Program-made: the position numbers and the translations under genes
The notes under the pieces: generated by a model
What the model was told of the DNA's origin: nothing
What the model saw: only the letters and a program-made list of their open reading frames with translations
Database searches by the model: none
Shown here: piece after piece, positions 8,500 through 18,922 of the stretch
How the letters are laid out: the number at the start of each line of letters is the position of its first letter
Position numbering within the stretch: position 1 is the stretch's first letter
NCBI GenBank assembly: GCA_003165295.1
Contig: PLTC01000081.1
Location: 4,366 to 40,096, forward strand
Origin: Rhodospirillales bacterium
GTDB lineage: Bacteria > Pseudomonadota > Alphaproteobacteria > Azospirillales > Azospirillaceae
Reading direction: 5' to 3'
DNA length: 35,731 bases

Positions 8500-8883
8500 A
8501 TGACCTATCTGCTCGTGGCACTCGGCAGCGCGCTGGGCGGAACGCTCCGTTACTGGCTGTCGGGCCTGATCGCCAACTGGTTCGGACAGACGTTTCCCTG
8601 GGGCACCCTGATCATCAATGTCAGCGGCTCCTTCGTCATCGGCTTCTTCGCGACGCTGACCGCGGCCGACGGCCGGTTGCTGGTGCCCGGCGAGTGGCGG
8701 CAGTTCGTCATGGCCGGAATCTGCGGTGGGTACACCACGTTTTCGTCGTTCAGCTACCAGACCCTGGTCCTGGCCCAGGATGGCGAGTGGTTCGATGCCG
8801 GTCTGAACATCGTGCTGTCTCTGGTGTTCTGCCTGGTCGGGGTCTGGCTCGGGGTCGCGACCGCGATGGCGATCAACAAGTAG
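8500..8883 (+). CDS. crcB: Fluoride ion channel FluC/CrcB
   Basis: A 127-aa four-helix membrane protein with every CrcB signature: GSALGGTLRYWLSG near the N-terminus, GTLIINVSGSFVIGF (GTLxxNxxG) around residue 35, and GICGGYTTFSSFSYQ around residue 75, which forms the Phe/Thr/Ser fluoride pathway and central Na+ site. Known members work as dual-topology homodimers that export fluoride. The ATG at 8500 is preceded by AAGGGCCGGGA. It is 10 bases from a DUF190 gene, a common pairing. I looked for the fluoride riboswitch (crcB motif) in the 194 bases upstream and did not find it. This region also carries the divergent start of the Lon-like gene. Confidence 0.96.
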   Translation: MTYLLVALGSALGGTLRYWLSGLIANWFGQTFPWGTLIINVSGSFVIGFFATLTAADGRLLVPGEWRQFVMAGICGGYTTFSSFSYQTLVLAQDGEWFDAGLNIVLSLVFCLVGVWLGVATAMAINK

Positions 8884-8893
8884 GAGGCCCGCG

Positions 8894-9244
8894 ATGCAAG
8901 TGCCCAAGGACGCCATCCTGCTGCGCATCTTCATCGGCGAGCAGGACAAGTACCAGCACCGCCCGCTTTACGAGGCCATCGTCTTCAAGGCCCGGGAACT
9001 GCACATGGCCGGGGCCACCGTGCTGCGTGGTCCGCTCGGTTTCGGACGTTCCAGCCGGATCCATACCGCCAAGATTCTCCGACTGTCGGAGGACCTGCCG
9101 ATGGTCATCGAAATCGTCGACAGCCCGGAGCGGATTGATCGCTTCCTGCCGGTTCTCGACGGCATGATCGGCAGCGGGCTGGTCACGCTGGAGAAGGTCC
9201 AGGTTCTCCAATACGGCACCGATCGTCACCCACCCTTGGCGTAA
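8894..9244 (+). CDS. DUF190 family protein, partner of the fluoride channel
   Basis: A 116-aa small soluble protein of the DUF190 family, with a ferredoxin-like/PII-like fold in known structures. Recognisable elements are LLRIFIGEQDKY near the N-terminus, PLYEAIVFKARELHMAGATVLRGPLGFG in the centre, and DLPMVIEIVDSPERIDRFLPVLDGMI toward the end. DUF190 genes are frequently coupled to crcB and are thought to be regulatory, but the biochemical role is unproven. The start at 8894 follows AGGAGG at a 7-base spacing, the best ribosome site in the area. Translation is probably coupled to crcB through the 10-base gap. Confidence 0.93.
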   Translation: MQVPKDAILLRIFIGEQDKYQHRPLYEAIVFKARELHMAGATVLRGPLGFGRSSRIHTAKILRLSEDLPMVIEIVDSPERIDRFLPVLDGMIGSGLVTLEKVQVLQYGTDRHPPLA

Positions 9245-9281
9245 GGTCCCGGTTTCCAACGGCCCCGGCCTTTGATGGTGG

Positions 9282-9299
9282 CCAGGGCAAAGCCCCTGG
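9282..9299. repeat. Short inverted repeat between DUF190 and FemAB-like genes
   Basis: CCAGGGC (9282-9288) and GCCCCTGG (9292-9299) form an imperfect stem around AAA. The GGGC-AAA-GCCC core resembles the small hairpin at 2056-2069, so both may belong to one dispersed GC-rich intergenic motif. No T tract follows, so a terminator role is weakly supported. Confidence 0.3.
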
Positions 9300-9325
9300 A
9301 CTCACAGGACCAGGAAGCCCGCCCC

Positions 9326-10489
9326 ATGACCGAACCGGCCACCGTCGCAGACCTCGTCAGACGCCAGGGCGCCGCCAATACACCGGCCTTGTTCGAAGAG
9401 CTGAATTCACGAAGCGGTTCCGGCGGACAAGCCGCCTATGGCGCGCAAATCATCGCGCTGCTCAACCAGACGGCGCCGATTGAGGCCAACGCCATCCGCC
9501 ACTATCTGAAACGTGCCGGTCATTCGTTCATTTTCAATGCGATCGATACGGACTGGCTCGATACCCGGGAAAACAATCGGGTGGTCCGGCGCACCGCAAC
9601 AATGCCCGGGTTGCCGTGGCCCCGGAACGGTATTACCGCACCCTTCATAAGAAATCGCATCTACGATGATTTGGCACAGGAACGGGAAAGCGATCTCTCA
9701 TTTCTCGTAATGCGGCGAGATCAGGTGCTAATCGACGCCCGCTGCGTGATCTATGACAATGAAATCAATAATTCTGGGCCACCGGTGACGCTGATTTACG
9801 GCACCGATGAACCGTCGCAACGACAATCGGCGATACGAACGGTGTTGCGGCATCTTCGCTTGCTGAGACGGGTCTATTGTGTTCCCAGAGTCCGGCTGTT
9901 GGTCGATGACCTGACCGCCACCGCCGCCGCCGGGTTGTCGGTGGGCTTCGCCGGCCTTCGCAATTTTGTTAACATCCATGTGGACCTGACGCGCAATGAC
10001 ACTGAAATCTGGTCCCATCTGCGCAAAAGCTACCGCCCGTTGATCACCAGATACGGACACCGTCAGCCAACAGTATCCTGGGGATTCGGCGAAGCCCGAG
10101 GTTTCTTTGCGGACAAGTTCTGCTATGGTCCGTCAATGGACTATCAGGAATACATGATGGCCACCAAGGCCGGAGTCCTGCTGACCTGGCACACCGAAAA
10201 CGGGCGGATCGGCGCGGCTATCGGCCTGACCGACGTCGCCACCGGCCCGGACTATCGCACCTGTTACTTTAACATCGGCGGATTCGACAAGACCGAGCCC
10301 GGTCACTACGCCCTGTACAGTGCCCTACTCTATCTGAAAAGACAATCCTGTCAAAGATTTTACCTTGGTATCTGTAGCACCGATCAGGACCGTTCAACCA
10401 AAATTGGTTCGATTAACTTTTTCAAATCGGGCTTTTCGGCAACCATCGACCACTATCGGATCGGCCTGACCTCAATGTCCATGGTTTGA
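9326..10489 (+). CDS. FemAB/GNAT-like acyltransferase-fold protein
   Basis: A 387-aa protein whose C-terminal half resembles FemAB-related GNAT-fold proteins found near surface-polysaccharide and flagellar glycan genes. VDLTRNDTEIWSHLRKSYRPLITRY (about residues 222-246, read in segments) matches the Leu-Arg-Lys-Ser-Tyr motif of that group, and GHYALYSALLYLKRQ with FYLGICSTDQDRSTKIGSINFFKSGF matches the late GNAT-like core. It probably transfers an acyl or aminoacyl group to an amino sugar or peptide; donor and acceptor are unknown. The start at 9326 follows AGGAAGCCCGCCCC; an in-frame ATG at 9272 lies inside the intergenic inverted repeat and is less likely. Composition is AT-richer than most neighbours. 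It stands alone, without flanking glycan genes, and ends convergently with the PP2C gene. Confidence 0.65.
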   Translation: MTEPATVADLVRRQGAANTPALFEELNSRSGSGGQAAYGAQIIALLNQTAPIEANAIRHYLKRAGHSFIFNAIDTDWLDTRENNRVVRRTATMPGLPWPRNGITAPFIRNRIYDDLAQERESDLSFLVMRRDQVLIDARCVIYDNEINNSGPPVTLIYGTDEPSQRQSAIRTVLRHLRLLRRVYCVPRVRLLVDDLTATAAAGLSVGFAGLRNFVNIHVDLTRNDTEIWSHLRKSYRPLITRYGHRQPTVSWGFGEARGFFADKFCYGPSMDYQEYMMATKAGVLLTWHTENGRIGAAIGLTDVATGPDYRTCYFNIGGFDKTEPGHYALYSALLYLKRQSCQRFYLGICSTDQDRSTKIGSINFFKSGFSATIDHYRIGLTSMSMV

Positions 10490-10558
10490 TCCCGATTGCG
10501 GGCACGATCCTGGTCGAGGGCATGATCCCGGCGCACGGGGACCAACGAGACGCGGGCG

Positions 10559-11716
10559 TTACCGCCGCCGGATCCAGATCAGGGTCAGATCGTCGCGTAA
10601 CGGTCGGGTGACCCGTTCAAAGAACGGCTTGAGCAGGACCGCAACCGGGTCCAAAACACCATCGTCGGCCGCCGTCCTGCGGACCTGGGCCAGCACCGCT
10701 TCCTGGCCGAAGGCCACGCCATCGGTTCCGCGGCACTCCAGCAGCGCGTCGCTGTAGAGCAGCAGAAAGCCCCCAGGCGGCAACGTCACCTGTTGGGTGC
10801 GGTACCGGGCGTGATGCGAAATCCCGAGCAACAGCCCCGACGAGTCGAGCAGCGTCAGGTCGCCGCCGACCCCAAGGATGGGATTGGGGGCACCGGCGCC
10901 GGCAAAGGTCAGCAGGTTGGTCCGCTTGTCGAGCACGCAATAAAAGGCGGTGGCGAACTGCCCGGTGGGCAGTACATCCTTAAGTGCGGCATTGAGATAA
11001 GTCAGCCACTCGGCCGGTTCGCCCCGGCGCGCCTGGCTCCGCTCGAACAGCGTATGCAGGCGAAAGGTGTTGATGGCGGCGGTGATCCCGTGTCCGGCAA
11101 AGTCCACGATGAGGAAACCGACCCGATCGGCATCGACCTCGAACACACTCCAGAGATCGCCGCCCAGCTCCGAGGACGTCTCGAAATGGCTGTAGATCTC
11201 GAGGCCATAGGTCTCCCCCAGTTCGGCCACCCGGCGCGGCTCGGGCAACAGGGAAAGCTGCATGGCATGGGCGTGCCGCAACTCCTTCTCCACCCGCTCG
11301 CGGAACACGGTCAGATCAATGAATAATTTGCGCCGCTCCAGTTGGTGGCGCACCCGTGCCATGCACTCCCCGGGCCGGATCGGCTTGCTGATGAAGTCGT
11401 TGCCCCCGGCGTTGAAACAGGCGACCTGTTCCTCGTCGCGGTCCAGGGCGGTCTGGAACAGAATCGGCAGATCGGCATAACGGGCGTCGCTGCGCAACCG
11501 GCGGCACATTTCCAGCCCGTTCATCCTGGGCATGGCCACATCCAGCAAAACCAGATCGGGCCGGAAGCTCTCGACTTTGGCCAGGCCGTCGACGCCGTCA
11601 TTGGCGAAGGCGATGTTCCGAATGCCGCTGCGCAGCAGCAACAGAGAAAGCGACTTCCGATTGAACTCGTTGTCATCAACAATGAGGACACGGCAATCAT
11701 CGAGGGAAATGGTCAT
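10559..11716 (-). CDS. Response regulator with PP2C (SpoIIE/RsbU-type) phosphatase output
   Basis: A 385-aa protein with an N-terminal receiver (residues 8-125: acidic pair Asp14/Asp15, phosphorylation site Asp59 in LVLLDVAMP, Thr89, Lys111 in KPIRPGE). A short helical linker follows (about 128-155), then a PPM/SpoIIE phosphatase domain (160-384). Metal-binding aspartates are visible in ELGGDLW (Asp187), IVDFAGHG (Asp205), LLLYSDALLECRG and the final PLRDDLTLIW. Known relatives (RsbU-like, or the HsbR receiver-PP2C architecture) dephosphorylate a STAS antagonist when the receiver is phosphorylated. Here that STAS protein (12490-12795) and its kinase are encoded directly upstream in the same operon, with 34 bases separating this gene from the ATPase gene. 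The start ATG 11716 gives a complete receiver. Confidence 0.93.
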   Translation of the reverse strand: MTISLDDCRVLIVDDNEFNRKSLSLLLLRSGIRNIAFANDGVDGLAKVESFRPDLVLLDVAMPRMNGLEMCRRLRSDARYADLPILFQTALDRDEEQVACFNAGGNDFISKPIRPGECMARVRHQLERRKLFIDLTVFRERVEKELRHAHAMQLSLLPEPRRVAELGETYGLEIYSHFETSSELGGDLWSVFEVDADRVGFLIVDFAGHGITAAINTFRLHTLFERSQARRGEPAEWLTYLNAALKDVLPTGQFATAFYCVLDKRTNLLTFAGAGAPNPILGVGGDLTLLDSSGLLLGISHHARYRTQQVTLPPGGFLLLYSDALLECRGTDGVAFGQEAVLAQVRRTAADDGVLDPVAVLLKPFFERVTRPLRDDLTLIWIRRR

Positions 11717-11750
11717 GGGCGGTCCTTCCCCCTCCGGTGGCGCCCGCCCT

Positions 11751-12479
11751 TCATAACATAAACCGCAGGGATGTGCAGCGACCGCCGTCGGTCACCGCCA
11801 CCCGACCGGCCAGCGCGCGCATGAACACAAAGCCCCGCCCCGAGCGGCTGGTGCCGTCGACCTCGGTGGGAATCACCGAGGTATCGAAACCGGTACCCTG
11901 GTCGGCAACGCTGATATCCAGCAGGCGACTGGACCAGCGCGTGAAGATGTCGGTGCGTCTGCGCCGCAAAACCGGGTCGTTGAGACGCTCATTCACCAAC
12001 TGGCTGAAAACCCGGTAGCCTTCTGGATAATCCTTGGCGGTGCTGGCGATGCCCAGATTGCCGTGGACGATGGCGTTGGCCACCGCCTCCTGCAAACACA
12101 ATTCCACCACCGAGCGTTGCTCGCCGGTGACCACCCCGCGCGCCACCAGTTCGTCGCTGACCAGGGCGGCGACCTGAAGCCCGAAGCCGGTGGCGGTGGT
12201 CAGAGACAGATAAAAGCCGGCGCCGGAGATCGCCACCGCCGCCCAATCGCCCACCGGTTCGTCATCGCCACCCAACTCGATCAACGCCGAGTAGGGTCCC
12301 CTGAGCGCGACCGCCAGCGAACCCCGGTCAACCTCCGAAACCAGCAGCACCCGATAATTCCGGGTCACGGTTCCCGGTTCGTCGTCGCCCTGGCCGAACG
12401 CATTGAACCGCACGGCACATCGCCCGCCTGCATCCGCCGGGATAAGATCGGCAACGACGGTGTAAGGACAGCTTATGAT
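11751..12479 (-). CDS. RsbW-type serine kinase/ATPase of a partner-switching module
   Basis: A protein of about 240 residues ending in a GHKL ATPase domain. The N box is VVELCLQEAVANAIVHGNL, the G1 box ISVADQGTGFD and the G2 region SGRGFVFMRALAG, as in RsbW/SpoIIAB kinases that phosphorylate STAS proteins. The N-terminal 100 residues are an extra domain I do not recognise. The start is uncertain: after the STAS stop (12490-12492) there is no ATG/GTG/TTG in frame until GTG 12413. I provisionally give AUC at 12479 because GTGAGG sits 5 bases upstream and the following residues read as protein. An in-frame GTG/ATG pair at 12554/12551 would overlap STAS, and its sequence looks like a frame shadow. 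The gene lies between STAS and the receiver-PP2C gene, with no linked sigma factor. Confidence 0.85.
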   Translation of the reverse strand: MISCPYTVVADLIPADAGGRCAVRFNAFGQGDDEPGTVTRNYRVLLVSEVDRGSLAVALRGPYSALIELGGDDEPVGDWAAVAISGAGFYLSLTTATGFGLQVAALVSDELVARGVVTGEQRSVVELCLQEAVANAIVHGNLGIASTAKDYPEGYRVFSQLVNERLNDPVLRRRRTDIFTRWSSRLLDISVADQGTGFDTSVIPTEVDGTSRSGRGFVFMRALAGRVAVTDGGRCTSLRFML

Positions 12480-12489
12480 GCTCGCCTCA

Positions 12490-12795
12490 CTAATATTCGA
12501 TAGACACGATTTCACCGATTTTCGCCAGATCGATGGAACGCTTGACATCATCACGCGGCCCGCGCACGATCAGCTTAATTTTCTTCTGTTCGGCCTCCTC
12601 CTGGAGAATTAAAATCATGCCGAGCCCGGCCGAATCAATAAAATCAAGCCCTGATACATCCACCACGAACCGGCGCAGATTGGGGCCATCCAATAGTGCG
12701 ACAATGTCCCGCAAACGATCGTGGTCGGTAAACTCCAGCCGCCCGGTGAGACGCGCTTCTATTGCATCTGCCAGGTTGCGCGCATGAAACTCCAT
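12490..12795 (-). CDS. STAS-domain anti-anti-sigma factor-like protein
   Basis: A 101-aa single STAS domain of the RsbV/SpoIIAA type. The hallmark FVVDVSGLDFIDSAGLGMIL includes Ser55, the expected phosphorylation site for the adjacent RsbW-type kinase. ATG 12795 is chosen because GAGG lies 5 bases upstream and the protein then has the normal family length; a longer reading to 12900 adds unrelated residues. It is the first gene of a three-gene minus-strand operon (STAS, GHKL kinase, receiver-PP2C). By analogy with Rsb and HsbA systems, its phosphorylation state would decide which partner it binds. That partner could be an anti-sigma factor, a diguanylate cyclase or another effector, and is not encoded here. 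Confidence 0.93.
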   Translation of the reverse strand: MEFHARNLADAIEARLTGRLEFTDHDRLRDIVALLDGPNLRRFVVDVSGLDFIDSAGLGMILILQEEAEQKKIKLIVRGPRDDVKRSIDLAKIGEIVSIEY

Positions 12796-13142
12796 CCTGT
12801 CCTCACTTTTGCGACGACCGCTGTCCTGGTCAGGCACTGCCGATGCCGCGGGATATTTCGCCCGGACGGCGCCTGTTGCGACTTGGTCCTCAGCCTTCAA
12901 TGTTAAAGCAAACCCGGAGAGAGTTGCCCCTCGCCTCGTTTTCCCCTTTTTTCGTCACCGAGATTAGCCTAACCCGGGTTGGCCCTCAAGCCCGCTCGGC
13001 AACCTCCGGCCAAAACCTTGCACCGTCCCGGTTCCGGCCCCCATGCCGAGACAGGACATCGCACATCTGGTATAGGGGCGTCGGGGACCGGGGTGGCCGG
13101 CGAGGCAACGGGTCAAAGACGGGCCAGAGAGGAACAGTGGCG
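12796..13142. other. Divergent intergenic region between STAS operon and histidine kinase gene
   Basis: This 347-base stretch separates two divergently transcribed signalling operons and must carry both promoters. It has AT-richer patches near 12901-12912 and 12945-12970 and a TATAGG word at about 13071, but I could not pair these with convincing -35 elements. Open frames crossing it are codon-bias artefacts. A purine-rich ribosome site, AGAGAGGAAC, lies just before the kinase start. Confidence 0.5.
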
Positions 13143-15556
13143 ATGGTCGGAGCCGCCATATGGGCAAGAATCCCTGCCGCCTGGGCAAAATTCCTGCTGA
13201 TCCTGATTCCCACCCTGGCAACCTCCACGGTCGCGTTTGCGACGGTGTTCTTCTACACCAAACGCATCGATCTCCGGCAGGAACTGGCCGCCAAGGTGGC
13301 AGGCATTGCCGACATCAATGCCTCGGCGTTGGCCGGCAGCCTGGCGGCCGTCGATCTCAAGAGCACACGCCACATCATCTCGGCAATTGCGATCAACCCG
13401 GAAGTCCAGTGCATCGACGTCACCGCCGAGGTCCCGCCGTTCCGATTCTCCTGGCCCGAAGCCGGTTGCCTGTCAGCCGACCGGCCGGCCGCCTCCGGCG
13501 CCGACCCGACCCCCCGATTGAGCCGGGAGATCGCCGTCGACGGACACCCCACCGGCCGGATTACCCTTTATTATTCTTACGAGCCGGTCAACAAGGCCCT
13601 CACCGAAGAAGTTTGCGATGCGATCTGGCTGCTGTTCCTGCTGCTGGTCGTCACCGTGATCACCGCGCTGACCGCGTACCGCCTGACCATCGGGGTTCCG
13701 CTGGCCCGACTGATCGCCTCCATCCGGCTGGCCGAACAAAAGGGCAGCCGCGAGTTGGTGGAATGGCAGGCCAATGACGAACTGGGTAACCTGATCGCCG
13801 CCTACAATCGCCTGCTGGTCAAGCTCGCCTACGAAGAGGTAGCGCTGCGCAAGAGCGAGGAGCGACTGAGCCTCGCCATCGCGGCCACCCGGTCTTCGGT
13901 GTGGGACATGGACCTGACCACCGGACAGATCTGGTGGTCCGCGGAATTCCCGGCGATTCTCGGCTACGGCCCCGACGGGTTGTCCATGTCGACCACGACG
14001 CTCGAATCCCTGATCCATCCCGAGGACCGCGACCGGGTGCTGAGCGAATCGCTGCGACACATCGTCGGTGAAACCGCCGGCTACTGTAACGTCTACCGCC
14101 TGCGCCGCCAGGACGGCCGTTATCTGTGGGTGGAGGACCGGGCCACTGCGATTCGCGACACCCACGGCGTGGCGTTGCGCCTGACCGGCATCCTGGCCGA
14201 CATCACCGAACGCAAGCAGGCGGAACTGGATCTGGCCCAGGAACGGGCGATCCTTCAGGCGACCCTGGAGAATGTCGACCAGGGTATCATCATGTTCGAC
14301 CCGGCGCTGCGGCTGGTGACCTTCAACCGGCGCGCGGCCGAACTGCTCAACATGCCGCTCAAACTGCTGACCCAACGCCCCACCTTCAATGAAATCATCC
14401 GCTGGCAGATGGCGCGCGGCGAATTCGGCGACGACGAACCGGCCGAGCGGCTGAAACACTGTTGGGAACGGATGCCCACCGAGTATTTCATGGTCAAGCA
14501 CCCGCGCAGCGACGGCACGGTGATCGAAATCCGCTCCAACCCGCTGTTCATGGGCGGCTTCGTCTGCACCTATACCGATGTCACCGCCGAAACCCGATCG
14601 GCCGCCGACACCCTGGCGGCGATGCAGGCCACCGAACGGGCCTATGCCGAACTCAAGGAAACCCAGGCCAGCCTGGTCCAGGCGGAAAAGATGGCCTCCC
14701 TCGGCATGCTGGTGGCGGGCATCGCCCACGAGATCAATACCCCGGTGGGCATCGCCTACAGTTGTGCCAGTCACCTGACCAACCGTACCCGCCAACTGGT
14801 CGCGGCCATCCAGGGCAGCAACCTCAAGAAGTCGGAACTGCTGACCTACGCCACCGCCGCCGCCGAATCGACGCGCCTGATGTCGGCCAATCTCAGCCGC
14901 GCCGCCGAGTTGATCCGCAGCTTCAAGCAAATCGCGGTGGATCAGGCCAGTGCCGAGTTGCGCCGCTTCGACCTCAAGACCTATATCGACGAAGTCGTCA
15001 CCAGCCTCGGGCCGCGCCTGCGCACCACGCCGCACCGGGTGGTGGTGGATTGCCCGCCGGGCCTCACCGTCAACGGCTATCCCGGCGCCCTGTCCCAGAT
15101 TCTGACCAATCTGGTGATGAACGCCCTGATCCATGCCTTCGACAACAAGCCGGCCGGCGGCACCATCACCATTTCGGCCACGGCGCCGGCCGATGCCGAC
15201 GACATCGACCTTTGCTTTGGCGACGACGGCACCGGCATTCCGGCCCGCATCCGGGCCCGGATATTCGAGCCGTTCTTCACCACCCGACGGGGCAGCGGCG
15301 GCAGCGGGCTCGGCCTTCACATCGTGTTCAATCTGGTGACGCAGACCTGCGGCGGGCGCATCACCGTCGACAGCACCGAAGGCAGCGGCACCACCTTTCA
15401 CATCCGCCTGCCCCGCGAAGCCCCGGCCCATCCCGATGGCCCGGGCGATCCCGAAACCCGGGCCGACACCGATGGCCGCACGCCCTCGCCCGCCGCCGCC
15501 CTGCCCGAGCCCGGGCCGGTGCCCCCGGCACCGCCCCTTGAGTCCCGGGTGGCGTC

Positions 15557-15560
<4 letters not shown>
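13143..15560 (+). CDS. Membrane-bound PAS sensor histidine kinase
   Basis: An 805-aa kinase. TM1 is at about 15-37, an extracytoplasmic sensor of about 120 residues follows, then TM2 at 159-182, HAMP at 183-235, a first PAS with PAC ending (about 240-360, ILADITERKQAE), a second PAS_7-like domain (366-485), a dimerisation/phosphoacceptor region with His529 in GIAHEINTPVG, and the GHKL ATPase at about 630-755 (N box LTNLVMNALIHA, G1 DDGTGIP, G2 SGGSGLGLHIV). The last 45 residues are Pro/Ala-rich. Signals may come through the periplasmic domain and the PAS domains. ATG 13143 is used; GTG 13137 has a better ribosome-site spacing and adds two residues. The stop overlaps the next start as ATGA, so this kinase and the following DUF3369-type hybrid are translationally coupled and are probable partners. 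Confidence 0.92.
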
Positions 15561-18595
<3,035 letters not shown>

Positions 18596-18922
18596 GGCGG
18601 CCGTCTGGTTTCGTCGTCCCGCCGTCATCGCTCTCTGTTCTTTCGAGGACCTCGGATCAACAACGGTCCGGTTACGGCAGCGGCCTGCCCCCATCGCGCG
18701 GCACCCACGGTCGGGCACCCAACGGTCCCGGCGCCCTCGGCGTGCATGAGGTTGTGTCCATACTTTACTATTTAGGCTAAAGTCGCCCGGCGATTCCTGA
18801 AAATGTGAATTGCGGTGGTTGGCGCGAAGACAATTGTATGCGCGGCACCGCACCGTCCTGGCTTACGCCGTAACGTTCATGCCCGATCCCGACCCCGAGT
18901 CGCTCCCGCGGAGAATCAGAAG
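18596..18922 (+). promoter_or_regulatory. Intergenic region with AT-rich promoter-like patch before the fusion enzyme gene
   Basis: This 327-base gap has no supportable gene. Most is GC-rich, but 18751-18784 is a distinct AT-rich patch. TTGTGT at 18752-18757 could be a -35 element, with TAGGCT (18773-18778) or TACTAT (18766-18771) as weak -10 candidates; neither spacing is ideal. It suggests that the fusion enzyme and giant kinase have their own promoter rather than reading through from the hybrid kinase. A GGAG word at 18910-18913 precedes the chosen start. Confidence 0.3.

Noticed and set aside
12901-13142. N-terminal extension of the PAS histidine kinase from 12762
   Set aside because: It would overlap the divergent STAS gene start, and the residues do not resemble a domain. 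TM1 and the ribosome site place the start at 13143 or 13137.
13473-15431. 652-codon minus-strand frame opposite the PAS histidine kinase
   Set aside because: Same shadow composition; the plus-strand frame has PAS, phosphoacceptor and ATPase motifs.
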